Shown here: in pieces, positions 29,652 through 37,829 of the stretch
Position numbering within the stretch: the stretch's first letter is position 1
Layout: each line of letters starts with the position of its first letter
Source: Rhodococcus sp. 14-2470-1b
GTDB lineage: Bacteria > Actinomycetota > Actinomycetes > Mycobacteriales > Mycobacteriaceae
Assembly (NCBI RefSeq): GCF_002259415.1
Contig: NZ_NPFY01000031.1
Location: 62,001-126,000 of the forward strand
Direction of reading: 5' to 3'
DNA: 64,000 nucleotides
Made by a program: the position numbers and the translations under genes
Notes under the pieces: model-generated
Told to the model about the DNA's origin: nothing
The model's database searches: none
The model's input: the letters and a program-made list of their open reading frames with translations, nothing else

Positions 29652-29687
29652 GGGCATGACAATGGTCCCGGGCATGACAATGGTCCC
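29652..29687. repeat. 18-base tandem repeat at 3' end of MFS gene region
   Basis: Two perfect copies of GGGCATGACAATGGTCCC (29652-29669, 29670-29687), then a half copy that becomes the hairpin described separately. Each unit is itself partly palindromic (GGG...CCC). Intergenic, between convergent MFS and msrA genes. Confidence 0.9.
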
Positions 29688-29709
29688 GAGCATGACGCTC
29701 GGGACCATT
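29679..29709. terminator. Bidirectional hairpin terminator between MFS and msrA
   Basis: A perfect 13-base stem (AATGGTCCCGAGC / GCTCGGGACCATT) with the five-base loop ATGAC. A further copy of GACGCTCGGGACC follows at 29710-29722, offering an alternative pairing. It lies between two convergent genes. Confidence 0.75.
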
Positions 29710-29746
29710 GACGCTCGGGACCGATATCAGGTCGTTCGACCTTCGA

Positions 29747-30265
29747 TCAGCTGACGGCGTCCGCTCGGTGCGGCAACTTCCAGCCCGGGCGAACGAAGTG
29801 GCAGGTGTACCCGGTCGGGTAATTCTGCAGGTAGTCCTGGTGCTCCGGTTCTGCTTCCCAGAACGGGCCTGCCGGCTCGACCTCGGTGACGACCTTGCCC
29901 GGCCACAAGCCGGAAGCGTCGACGTCGGCAATCGTGTCCAATGCGACGCGCTTCTGCTCGTCGGACGTGAAGTAGATCGCCGAGCGATAACTCAGTCCGA
30001 CGTCGTTCCCCTGGCGGTTCTTCGTCGACGGATCGTGAATCTGGAAGAAGAACTCCAGGAGGTCGCGGTACGAGATCAGGCTCGGATCGAAGACGATTTC
30101 GACGGCTTCGGCGTGCGTGCCGTGATTGCGGTACGTCGCGTTGTCCACGTCGCCGCCGGAGTAACCGACCCGAGTCGACAGGACACCCGGCCGGTGCCTG
30201 ATCAGTTCCTGGGCTCCCCAGAAGCACCCTCCGGCGAGGATGGCGGTCTCGGTGGTTGTGCTCAC
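29747..30265 (-). CDS. msrA: Peptide methionine-(S)-sulfoxide reductase
   Basis: Repairs methionine-S-sulfoxide in oxidised proteins. 172 residues, GTG start. Catalytic C14 lies in GGCFWG; a second Cys near the C-terminus (GYTCHF) may be the resolving residue. The VGYSGG and [11 protein letters not shown] motifs are intact. The start codon shares its first base with the msrB stop (TAGTG), so the pair is tightly coupled. Confidence 0.96.
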   Translation of the reverse strand: MSTTTETAILAGGCFWGAQELIRHRPGVLSTRVGYSGGDVDNATYRNHGTHAEAVEIVFDPSLISYRDLLEFFFQIHDPSTKNRQGNDVGLSYRSAIYFTSDEQKRVALDTIADVDASGLWPGKVVTEVEPAGPFWEAEPEHQDYLQNYPTGYTCHFVRPGWKLPHRADAVS

Positions 30266-30801
30266 TACTGCGCTCCTTCATCTGGCGTCGATGCTGTGTC
30301 CGACTGTGCGCTGTCCGACTGCGCGCTGTCCGACTGTGTGTTGTCCGACTGTGTCGTCGTGTGGAACTGTGCGCGATATTCACCGTAGCCCTCGGCTTCG
30401 AGGCGATCCACCGGCACGAACCGCAGAGCGGCGGAGTTCATGCAGTAGCGAAGGCCGCCCTGGTCCTTCGGACCGTCCTTGAACAGGTGGCCCAGGTGTG
30501 AGTCGCCACCGGAGGAACGGACTTCCGTGCGCACCATCAGATGGCTGAAGTCGCGCTTCTGCACTACCGATGTCGAGTCGACGGGCCTGGTGAAACTCGG
30601 CCATCCCGAGTGGCTCTCGAACTTGTCGAGCGAGGAGAACAACGGTTGCCCGGTCACGACGTCGACGTAGAGGCCCGGCTCGTGGTTGTCCCAGTACTCG
30701 TTGTCGAACGCGCGCTCGGTGCCTTCCTTCTGCGTCACTCGGTACTGCTCAGCCGTCAGGTTCTTCAACTGCTCGGAATCCTTGGCGTAGGAACGTGTCA
30801 T
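30265..30801 (-). CDS. msrB: Peptide methionine-(R)-sulfoxide reductase
   Basis: Repairs methionine-R-sulfoxide. 178 residues from ATG 30801 (GGAAGGA six bases upstream). Family motifs: [27 protein letters not shown] and catalytic C120 ([11 protein letters not shown]). It is the only Cys, so both zinc-binding CxxC pairs and the usual resolving Cys (HSGW instead of SGCGW) are absent; another thiol must regenerate it. The C-terminal 28 residues are a repeat tail (QSD-x-x, 151-170) beyond the normal end. Confidence 0.95.
   Translation of the reverse strand: MTRSYAKDSEQLKNLTAEQYRVTQKEGTERAFDNEYWDNHEPGLYVDVVTGQPLFSSLDKFESHSGWPSFTRPVDSTSVVQKRDFSHLMVRTEVRSSGGDSHLGHLFKDGPKDQGGLRYCMNSAALRFVPVDRLEAEGYGEYRAQFHTTTQSDNTQSDSAQSDSAQSDTASTPDEGAQ
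30297..30356. repeat. 15-base tandem repeat at the 3' end of msrB
   Basis: Four contiguous 15-base units (30297, 30312, 30327, 30342) of TGTCCGACTGTGCGC with few changes, encoding QSD-(S/N/T)-(A/T) repeats in frame. Copy number could change without breaking the MsrB frame. Confidence 0.95.
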
Positions 30802-30964
30802 CGGTGTCCTTCCTGCTGTCACCGTCGGCCGTCACGGCCACACCATGAGTCAACAACGCTCACCTGTCGATATTCCGCTGCCCGAGTCCTCGTCGCGGGT
30901 TCAGTAGGCTGGCCGCGGCAAGGGTTCACGCCCACCGGCATCCGGCAGTAGGGACGAAACGAAG

Positions 30965-33271
30965 ATGGCATCGGGTTCTGATCGGTTCTGGAAAATTCTG
31001 GGGCGTTCCGCGCAGAAAGGCCAGGCCCGGTCACGGTCCAGCGTCGACAACGCAGTCGGACACTCCGAATGGGCGAAAGGGCTGTCGGAGACGGATTTGA
31101 AAGCCGCGGTTGCCGACGTCACTGTCTCGGACGTAGCCAAGCTCGACGTTCCGCGCTACCTCGCATTGGTCCGTGAGGCATCGTCGCGCGCGCTGGATCT
31201 GGAACCGTTCGACGTTCAACTCCTGGCTGCGGTGCGCATGCTCGCAGGCGATGTGGTGGAGATGTCCACGGGCGAAGGCAAGACGTTGTCCGGGGCCCTC
31301 GCTGCGGTCGGCTACGTGATGGCCGGGCGCCGCGTTCACGTCGTGACCATCAACGATTTTCTGGCTCGGCGTGACGCCGAGTGGATGGGGCCACTGTACG
31401 AAGCACTGGGCCTCACGGTCGGTTGGATCTCCGAGGGCTCGTCCGCGGCCGACCGTAGAGCCGCATACGCATGCGACGTCACGTACGCGTCGGTCAACGA
31501 GATCGGCTTCGACGTCCTTCGCGATCACCTCGTGGACGACGCCGGCGATCTGGTCACGCCCGCACCCGACGTGGCGTTGATCGACGAAGCGGATTCGGTG
31601 TTGGTCGACGAGGCGTTGGTTCCACTCGTGCTTGCCGGTTCGGTGCAGGGCGACGTTCCTTCCGATCGTGTCTTCGACGCTGTGAAGCTTCTGCAGAGTC
31701 GAGCCGATTACGACACCGACGCCGACGGGCGCAACGTCTTTCTGACCGATGCCGGTGCGGAGAAGTTGGAGAAGGAACTCGGCGACATCGACCTGTACGC
31801 GGAGAACCACGTCGGATCCACCCTCGTCGCAGTCAACGTTGCTCTTCATGCCCAGGTTCTCGTCAAGCGCGACGTCCACTACATCGTGCGCGACGGTCGA
31901 GTACAGCTGATCAACGCATCTCGCGGACGGGTCGCGGAGTTGCAGCGGTGGCCCGACGGTCTGCAGGCAGCCGTGGAGATCAAGGAGGGCCTGACACCGA
32001 CCGAGACCGGCGAGATTCTGGACACCATCACCGTCCAGGCTTTGATCGGTCGATACGCAACGGTGTGCGGAATGACCGGCACCGCGCTCGCTGCGGGCGA
32101 GCAGCTCAAGAAGTTCTACTCGCTCGGCGTGTCCGTCGTTCCGCCGAATCAACCCAACGTTCGTATCGACGAAGCCGATCGTGTGTACGACACGTCCGAG
32201 AACCGCAATGCCGCCGTCGTCGCGTTCGTCGAACAAGCCCACGAGACAGGTCAACCGATTCTGATCGGTACGCACGATGTCGCCGAGTCCGAGGTCTTCT
32301 CCGATCTGCTGGACACCGCAGGTGTGCCCCACGTCGTGCTCAACGCCAAGAACGACGCCGAGGAGGCTGCCGTCGTCGCGCGTGCCGGTGAGCGGTCGGC
32401 AGTGACGGTGTCCACTCAGATCGCCGGGCGCGGGACCGATATCAAGCTCGGTGGTCCCTCCGGCGGGGGAAAGGACAAGGACGAGGTAGCCGAACTCGGT
32501 GGTCTGCTGGTGGTCGGCACCGGTCGACACACGACCGAACGGCTCGACAACCAGTTGCGGGGCCGAGCCGGGCGCCAGGGCGACCCTGGCCGCTCGGTGT
32601 TCTTCTCCAGTTGGGAGGACGAGGTCGTGACGGCGAACCTCGGTCCGAAGGATCAGCCGAAGAAGACCGACGACACCGGACTCGTCACGGCGAACGGTGT
32701 GGCGGCGAAGATCGATCATGCGCAACGCATCGCCGAGGGGGCGATGCTGGAAGTGCACTCGCGGACATGGCGTTACAACCAGTTGACGGCGCAGCACCGC
32801 GACATTCTGGATCGTCGGAGAGCGTCGTTGCTGACTACCGGCGAGGCGCTCGAACTACTCGAATCCGCAGCGCCGGATCGAGCGGCCGAACTACGCGAGA
32901 CGGTGCCGGAGGACGTGTTGACGGTTGCAGCACGCCGCATCGTGCTCTTCCATCTCGATCGGTCGTGGTCCGAGTACCTCGCTCATCTCGCCGACGTGCG
33001 CGAAAGTATCCATCTGCGCGCGCTCGGGCGTGAGAATCCGCTCGACGAGTATCACCGGATCGCAGTGGATGCATTCAGGGAGGTGTCCGACAAGGCTATC
33101 GAGCATGCTCGTGCGACGTTCGAGTCGGCCGAGATCACCGAGAACGGCATCGATCTCGGCAAGAGTGGACTTGCCCGACCGTCCTCGACGTGGACGTACA
33201 TGGTTCACGACAACCCGTTCGCCGGCAACACTGCGAACAGCGCGGGACTCGGCCCGATCTTCGGCGGCTAG
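30965..33271 (+). CDS. secA2: Accessory Sec translocation ATPase
   Basis: Non-essential second SecA of actinobacteria that exports a small set of proteins through SecYEG. 768 residues, shorter than housekeeping SecA and without its C-terminal linker and Cys-rich zinc domain. Walker A STGEGKT (101-107), DEAD-type box DEAD (207-210), the [24 protein letters not shown] block and the [10 protein letters not shown] and [10 protein letters not shown] helicase motifs are present. It stands alone; its stop overlaps the convergent bioQ stop. Confidence 0.95.
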   Translation: MASGSDRFWKILGRSAQKGQARSRSSVDNAVGHSEWAKGLSETDLKAAVADVTVSDVAKLDVPRYLALVREASSRALDLEPFDVQLLAAVRMLAGDVVEMSTGEGKTLSGALAAVGYVMAGRRVHVVTINDFLARRDAEWMGPLYEALGLTVGWISEGSSAADRRAAYACDVTYASVNEIGFDVLRDHLVDDAGDLVTPAPDVALIDEADSVLVDEALVPLVLAGSVQGDVPSDRVFDAVKLLQSRADYDTDADGRNVFLTDAGAEKLEKELGDIDLYAENHVGSTLVAVNVALHAQVLVKRDVHYIVRDGRVQLINASRGRVAELQRWPDGLQAAVEIKEGLTPTETGEILDTITVQALIGRYATVCGMTGTALAAGEQLKKFYSLGVSVVPPNQPNVRIDEADRVYDTSENRNAAVVAFVEQAHETGQPILIGTHDVAESEVFSDLLDTAGVPHVVLNAKNDAEEAAVVARAGERSAVTVSTQIAGRGTDIKLGGPSGGGKDKDEVAELGGLLVVGTGRHTTERLDNQLRGRAGRQGDPGRSVFFSSWEDEVVTANLGPKDQPKKTDDTGLVTANGVAAKIDHAQRIAEGAMLEVHSRTWRYNQLTAQHRDILDRRRASLLTTGEALELLESAAPDRAAELRETVPEDVLTVAARRIVLFHLDRSWSEYLAHLADVRESIHLRALGRENPLDEYHRIAVDAFREVSDKAIEHARATFESAEITENGIDLGKSGLARPSSTWTYMVHDNPFAGNTANSAGLGPIFGG

Positions 33272-33858
33272 GACAGTCGCGCTCGGTCTCCCAAGCGTGC
33301 TCGGACGCCGTCGACGAACAGAGTCAGTCCGAAGTCGAAACGACTTGTCGGGTCCGGGCTTTCGAAGAGTGGTGATGCGGATTCGGTGAGCGCTCCGGCC
33401 GAGTCCATCTGCATGCGGGCCTGTTCGTCGACGGTCTGGCCGAGCACGTAGTACAGCACGGTGTCCGCGGCCAATTCGGATTCACCCCGACGCAGTCCGG
33501 CCCGGATGCACACCGCTGCTATGCGTTCGCGGATGCGGTTGGTGACCAACCGCGACGCGTACGTCGCGGCGACCAACTCCGCACCGTCGCGGTGCGAGAG
33601 CAGCGCGTCGCGTAGGCGATGGGCCAGTTCTCGAAGTTGGTCGTCCCAGACGCCGGCGTTCGTCACGGCGTCGACGTCGGCGAGCAGGGTGTCGGCGATG
33701 GCGCCGAGCAGAGTCTGCTTGTCCTTGAAGTGCCAGTACAGCGCGCCCGGCTGCACGTGAAGTGAAGTCGCGAGGCGACGCATCGTGAGATCGCCCAGGC
33801 CGTATTCGTCGAGGATTGCGATGGCACCGTCGAGGACGTCCGCTCTGCGCAGTTGCAC
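33268..33858 (-). CDS. bioQ: TetR-family repressor of biotin genes (BioQ-like)
   Basis: 196 residues, GTG start with AAGGAG six bases upstream. The N-terminal helix-turn-helix (about 24-43: [20 protein letters not shown]) is of the TetR class with a TetR-like C-terminal domain. It is divergent from bioB, and two TGAAC-N3-GTTCA palindromes, the known actinobacterial BioQ motif, lie between them. The name rests on position plus operator, so it is strong inference rather than proof. The stop codon overlaps that of secA2. Confidence 0.75.
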   Translation of the reverse strand: MQLRRADVLDGAIAILDEYGLGDLTMRRLATSLHVQPGALYWHFKDKQTLLGAIADTLLADVDAVTNAGVWDDQLRELAHRLRDALLSHRDGAELVAATYASRLVTNRIRERIAAVCIRAGLRRGESELAADTVLYYVLGQTVDEQARMQMDSAGALTESASPLFESPDPTSRFDFGLTLFVDGVRARLGDRARLS

Positions 33859-33913
33859 TCTTCACTCCTTGTCGGTCCGCTCGACTTTGACAGTAATCGA
33901 CGCCGAGTATAGC

Positions 33914-33944
33914 TTGAACGCCGTTCAACTTGAACAGTGTTCAA
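33914..33944. promoter_or_regulatory. Tandem BioQ boxes upstream of bioB
   Basis: Two perfect 15-base palindromes, TTGAACGCCGTTCAA (33914-33928) and TTGAACAGTGTTCAA (33930-33944), with centres 16 bases apart. They match the BioQ consensus TGAAC-N3-GTTCA. They sit 44-74 bases before bioB and 56 bases before bioQ, so both genes should be repressed from here. Confidence 0.85.
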
Positions 33945-33987
33945 GGGCACTGTTCGAGCTTCAGTCGACGAACCTCAGGAGTTGCTC

Positions 33988-35034
33988 ATGACGCACGATT
34001 CGGTAGGCGCGGGGTCGAGACTGCAGGAGTCATCCGGTAGGACGGACGTTCTGGAGACCGCGCGGATGCAGGTGCTGCGAGACGGTATCGGGTTGGGGCA
34101 AGCTCAGGTGCTCGAGATTCTGCGACTGCCGGAATCGCAGTTGGAAGACCTTCTTGCTCTCGCGCACGACGTCCGAATGAAGTGGTGCGGACCGGAGGTC
34201 GAGGTCGAAGGAATCATCAGCCTCAAGACGGGTGGTTGCCCCGAGGACTGCCACTTCTGTTCGCAGAGCGGATTGTTCGAGTCGCCGGTTCGCGCGGCAC
34301 GGCTGGACATTCCGAGTCTGGTCGAGGCGGCGAAGCAGACCGCGAAGACGGGCGCGACCGAGTTCTGCATCGTCGCCGCGGTCCGCGGGCCGGACGAAAG
34401 GCTGCTGGCGCAGGTCGCCGCAGGGATCGAGGCCATCAGGAACGAGGTCGACATCGACATCGCGTGCTCGCTGGGCATGCTGACCCAGGGTCAGGTCGAT
34501 CAGTTGGCCGGTATGGGGGTTCACCGCTACAACCACAATCTCGAGACGTCGCGGTCGTATTTTCCCAACGTGGTGACGACGCATACCTGGGAGGAACGCT
34601 GGGAGACACTGCGCATGGTTCGCGCCGCGGGGATGGAGGTCTGCTGCGGTGGGATTCTCGGGATGGGGGAGTCGCTGGAACAGCGGGCCGAGTTCACCGC
34701 CGATCTTGCGGCACTGGAGCCCGACGAGGTTCCGTTGAATTTTCTCAACCCGCGTCCGGGCACCCCGTTCGGACATCTCGACGTACTCCCTGCGTCCGAG
34801 GCGCTGCGTGCCGTTGCCGCGTTCCGTCTTGCTCTACCGAGGACGATTCTGCGGTTTGCCGGTGGTCGCGAGATCACTCTGGGCGACCTGGGAGCGCAGC
34901 AGGGGATTCTCGGCGGAATCAATGCGGTGATCGTGGGCAATTATCTGACCACCCTCGGCCGACCGGCCGAACAGGATCTCGACCTTCTCGATTCGCTGCA
35001 GATGCCGATCAAGGCACTGAACTCGACCATCTAA
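33988..35034 (+). CDS. bioB: Biotin synthase
   Basis: Radical-SAM enzyme that inserts sulfur into dethiobiotin. 348 residues from ATG 33988 with AGGAG six bases upstream; an open frame from 33937 would start inside the operator. The [4Fe-4S] motif CPEDCHFC gives C84, C88 and C91. [25 protein letters not shown] and [11 protein letters not shown] are conserved BioB blocks. No other biotin genes (bioA, F, D) are nearby. It is followed one base later by bsaP. Confidence 0.96.
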   Translation: MTHDSVGAGSRLQESSGRTDVLETARMQVLRDGIGLGQAQVLEILRLPESQLEDLLALAHDVRMKWCGPEVEVEGIISLKTGGCPEDCHFCSQSGLFESPVRAARLDIPSLVEAAKQTAKTGATEFCIVAAVRGPDERLLAQVAAGIEAIRNEVDIDIACSLGMLTQGQVDQLAGMGVHRYNHNLETSRSYFPNVVTTHTWEERWETLRMVRAAGMEVCCGGILGMGESLEQRAEFTADLAALEPDEVPLNFLNPRPGTPFGHLDVLPASEALRAVAAFRLALPRTILRFAGGREITLGDLGAQQGILGGINAVIVGNYLTTLGRPAEQDLDLLDSLQMPIKALNSTI

Positions 35035-35035
35035 G

Positions 35036-35260
35036 GTGGACGGGGTGATCAGTGCCGCGCAGTTCGACGCCTACACCGGGCGGCCTGTGGTGCCGGGTGT
35101 CTCACCCGCGCTCTCGCCGGCGGTCGCCCTCGGCCTCGAGCCCCCGCGATTCTGCGTGGAGTGCGGGCGTCGAATGGTGGTCCAGGTGGTGCCCGACGGA
35201 TGGACCGCGGAATGCTCCCGGCACGGTGTCACCGATTCGACGTTGCTGGGCAGGCGTTGA
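35036..35260 (+). CDS. bsaP: Biotin synthase auxiliary protein
   Basis: Small protein, 74 residues, directly downstream of bioB as in mycobacteria (Rv1590), where BsaP has been reported as required for biotin synthase function. Three conserved-type cysteines, C40-x2-C43 and C60 (FCVECGRR...AECSRHG), suggest metal or Fe-S binding. The start is GTG 35036, one base after the bioB stop; GTG 35045 is an alternative. Identification is by position, size and the Cys pattern. Confidence 0.8.
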   Translation: MDGVISAAQFDAYTGRPVVPGVSPALSPAVALGLEPPRFCVECGRRMVVQVVPDGWTAECSRHGVTDSTLLGRR

Positions 35261-35262
35261 CC

Positions 35263-35874
35263 GTGACGGGCGGGCCCGACGTGCCGACGACTGCGAGGTG
35301 GCGGGTGCTCGGTGCTCCGATTGCGGTGTCGGTCGCAGTCGGTGTCCTCGTCGGGATCGTCTGGGCGTTGCTTGCTCCGGCCGAGAGGTTCGTCGTGGTT
35401 GCACCGGGCCGCGGAGCCGCGCTCACCGGTGAGAGCCTTCATCGATTCGATGCGCTGGCGATGGCGGCCTGTGCGGCGGTTGCTGCGGGAATCGTTCTGC
35501 CTGTTGCCGTCTGGGCGTGGACGGCAGCTCGAGGTCCGCTGCAATTCGCGGGAATCCTCATCGGTTCGATTCTCGGATCAGGGGCGATGCTCGGCGTCGG
35601 CATCGCTGTCGCACGGTGGGTTCATCCCAGACCCGACGATCCGGCGACGGGCTCCGTCGTCGCCGTCGCACCGGGATTCGAAACGCCGTTGCTGCTGGTG
35701 GTGCAGCCGCTCGTGGCGTCGTTGGTCGTGCTCCTGTTGGTTGCGATGAACCCGCACGACAATCTCAGGTTCACTCCACTGGATCACGACGGCGACCCCG
35801 ACGGCAGCGAGGGCAGCGGCGACCCGGCCGGGACTTCCGAGAGCGATTTCCTCCTCGAGCGCGATCGAGCCTGA
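35263..35874 (+). CDS. Membrane protein, DUF2567-like (Rv1591 position)
   Basis: 203 residues from GTG 35263, two bases after bsaP; a TTG at 35257 overlapping the bsaP stop is also possible. Four hydrophobic segments (about 15-35, 60-85, 90-115 and 140-165) and an acidic C-terminal tail (HDGDPDGSEGSGD). In mycobacteria the gene after bioB-bsaP is DUF2567. Function unknown; co-transcription with bioB is likely, so it may be biotin-regulated. Confidence 0.8.
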   Translation: MTGGPDVPTTARWRVLGAPIAVSVAVGVLVGIVWALLAPAERFVVVAPGRGAALTGESLHRFDALAMAACAAVAAGIVLPVAVWAWTAARGPLQFAGILIGSILGSGAMLGVGIAVARWVHPRPDDPATGSVVAVAPGFETPLLLVVQPLVASLVVLLLVAMNPHDNLRFTPLDHDGDPDGSEGSGDPAGTSESDFLLERDRA

Positions 35875-35876
35875 GA

Positions 35877-36572
35877 TCAGGTAGGCGGCCGTAAGGCCGC
35901 GAATTCGTCCGTGACTCGTATGGACGACTCCGCAAACCGGAACAGGGCGGGAGGACGACCCCCCGTTCGGCCGGACGGTGACGTTCGTCCGGTCGGTTCG
36001 ATCACTTTGCGTCGGCCGAGTACGCGCTGGAGATTGGTGGCGTCGACGTTGTATCCGAGTGCTGCGGTGTAGATCTCGCGCAGCGTGGACATCGCGAATT
36101 CGACCGGCGCCAAGGCGAAGCCGATGTTCGTGTAGGACAGCTTGGCGACGAGTCGATTGCGAGCGTGTCGGACGACGGTGCCGTGGTCGAACGAGGTCTC
36201 CGGTAGACGGGCCACGGGGTGCCATGCGGTATCCGGCGGCAGTCGGGGGTCGGACACGATCGGGACAAGTCCGAGGAAGTTGGATGCGATCCGCCTGTCG
36301 CCCGGTACGCGCTCCGGGTCGCTGAACACCGACAGTTGCTCGAGGTGCGCCACCGTGCGCACGTCGACCTTCTCGGCGAGTTGCCTTCGCGCCGAGGTGG
36401 GGAGGTCTTCGTCATCGCTCAGCACGCCGCCCGGAAGCGACCACGAACCTTTCTGCGGATCGAGAGCTCGTTGCCACAGCAGTACTGCCAGCTCGGGTGC
36501 CTGGCCTGCGGCAAAGCTCCGAACCTGGAATACCGCGATGAGAACTTCGTGGACGGTGCTACGATGATGCAT
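35877..36572 (-). CDS. nrtR: Nudix-domain transcriptional regulator of NAD synthesis (NrtR family)
   Basis: 231 residues. N-terminal Nudix fold (about 5-145) with a degenerate Nudix box: GG at 48-49, but RQ and EK replace the catalytic RE and EE pairs, as expected for a sensor rather than a hydrolase. C-terminal winged helix (about 150-205, EFAMSTLREIYTAALGYNVDATNLQRVL). Divergent from nadA-nadB-nadC, with a perfect palindrome directly before its start. ADP-ribose or a related NAD metabolite is the usual effector. The open frame extends antisense over nadA to 37850, which is not coding. Confidence 0.88.
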   Translation of the reverse strand: MHHRSTVHEVLIAVFQVRSFAAGQAPELAVLLWQRALDPQKGSWSLPGGVLSDDEDLPTSARRQLAEKVDVRTVAHLEQLSVFSDPERVPGDRRIASNFLGLVPIVSDPRLPPDTAWHPVARLPETSFDHGTVVRHARNRLVAKLSYTNIGFALAPVEFAMSTLREIYTAALGYNVDATNLQRVLGRRKVIEPTGRTSPSGRTGGRPPALFRFAESSIRVTDEFAALRPPT

Positions 36573-36595
36573 GTTTTCGATTGTAAGTCGAAAAC
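36573..36595. promoter_or_regulatory. NrtR operator palindrome
   Basis: Perfect palindrome GTTTTCGA-N7-TCGAAAAC (eight-base arms), beginning at the base next to the nrtR start codon and 101 bases before nadA. This is the only strong palindrome in the 123-base divergent region. Because it abuts the start, nrtR must have a very short or no leader, and bound repressor would block it directly. Confidence 0.8.
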
Positions 36596-36695
36596 CTGAA
36601 CCAAGTAAAACCGGACGAAGTACGCCGGACCGACACGTTCGCCGGAAACACCGGCGGCACCACCTCGGCCGGACGATCGATGAAGGAGTACCGCC

Positions 36696-37829
36696 ATGGC
36701 GAGCAGGACGAACGGGCTCGGGGCCAGTGGTTCGGCAGTGATGGATTCGGCAGTGACGGATTCGGCAGCGATGAATTCTGCCGTGATGGATGCCACCGCC
36801 ACCAGGGCTCTGTGGGCAGGCGCTGCCGGCATAGTCGACGGCCCCGGCGGCTACAGCGGCGTGGAACCCACCGAGGAGTGGGCGGCCGAGGTGAAGCGTC
36901 TGGCGAAGCAACGCGGTGCGACGATTCTTGCGCACAACTACCAGCTTCCTGCCATCCAGGATGTCGCGGACCACGTCGGTGACTCCCTTGCGCTGTCTCG
37001 GATGGCCGCCGAGGTTCCCGAAGAGGAGATCATCTTCTGCGGTGTCCACTTCATGGCCGAGACTGCGAAAATCCTCAGCCCTTCGAAGACGGTGCTCATT
37101 CCGGATCAGCGTGCCGGATGCTCGCTGGCCGACTCCATCACCGCAGACCAGCTTCGCGAGTGGAAAGCCGATTACCCCCACGCCGTCGTCGTGTCCTACG
37201 TCAACACCACGGCCGAGATCAAGGCCCTCACCGATATCTGCTGCACGTCGTCGAATGCCGTCGAGGTGGTCGAGTCCATCGATCCGAGTCGCGAGATTCT
37301 GTTCCTGCCCGATCAGTTCCTCGGAGCTCACGTCAAGCGGGTGACCAAGCGTGACAACTTGCACGTCTGGGCAGGTGAGTGCCACGTACACGCGGGCATC
37401 AACGGTGACGAACTGGCGGAGAAGTCCAGGGCTCACCCCGACGCCGAGTTGTACGTTCACCCCGAGTGCGGTTGCGCCACGTCGGCTCTGTACCTCGCGG
37501 GTGAAGGCTTCGTCACCGAGGACAAGGTCAAGATCCTGTCCACGGGTGGCATGCTGGACGCCGCCCGTACAACCGGCGCCAAGCAGGTTCTGGTGGCCAC
37601 CGAGATCGGCATGCTGCATCAGTTGCGTCGCGCTGCACCGGAAGTCGACTTCCAGGCGGTCAACGACCGGGCATCGTGCGGTTACATGAAGATGATCACT
37701 CCTGCCGCGTTGCTGCGCTGCCTCGTCGAAGGGAAGGACGAGGTGCACGTCGACCTCGACACGGCGCACGTGGCGAGCAAGTCCGTCCAGCGGATGATCG
37801 AGATCGGCACGCCGGGCGGCGGCGAGTGA
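36696..37829 (+). CDS. nadA: Quinolinate synthase
   Basis: [4Fe-4S] enzyme that condenses iminoaspartate with dihydroxyacetone phosphate to quinolinate. 377 residues; ATG with AAGGAG at 36683-36688. Probable cluster ligands are C115 ([14 protein letters not shown]), C229 (GECHVH) and C328 (SCGYMKM). The first 35 residues are outside the family: a four-copy SAVMD-type repeat lies at 13-32 and the conserved part starts near 60. The stop overlaps the nadB start (GTGA). Confidence 0.95.
   Translation: MASRTNGLGASGSAVMDSAVTDSAAMNSAVMDATATRALWAGAAGIVDGPGGYSGVEPTEEWAAEVKRLAKQRGATILAHNYQLPAIQDVADHVGDSLALSRMAAEVPEEEIIFCGVHFMAETAKILSPSKTVLIPDQRAGCSLADSITADQLREWKADYPHAVVVSYVNTTAEIKALTDICCTSSNAVEVVESIDPSREILFLPDQFLGAHVKRVTKRDNLHVWAGECHVHAGINGDELAEKSRAHPDAELYVHPECGCATSALYLAGEGFVTEDKVKILSTGGMLDAARTTGAKQVLVATEIGMLHQLRRAAPEVDFQAVNDRASCGYMKMITPAALLRCLVEGKDEVHVDLDTAHVASKSVQRMIEIGTPGGGE
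36731..36790. repeat. 15-base tandem repeat at the 5' end of nadA
   Basis: Four contiguous 15-base units (36731, 36746, 36761, 36776) of TTCGGCAGTGATGGA with few changes, encoding [20 protein letters not shown]. In frame, just inside the start of the protein. Confidence 0.95.
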
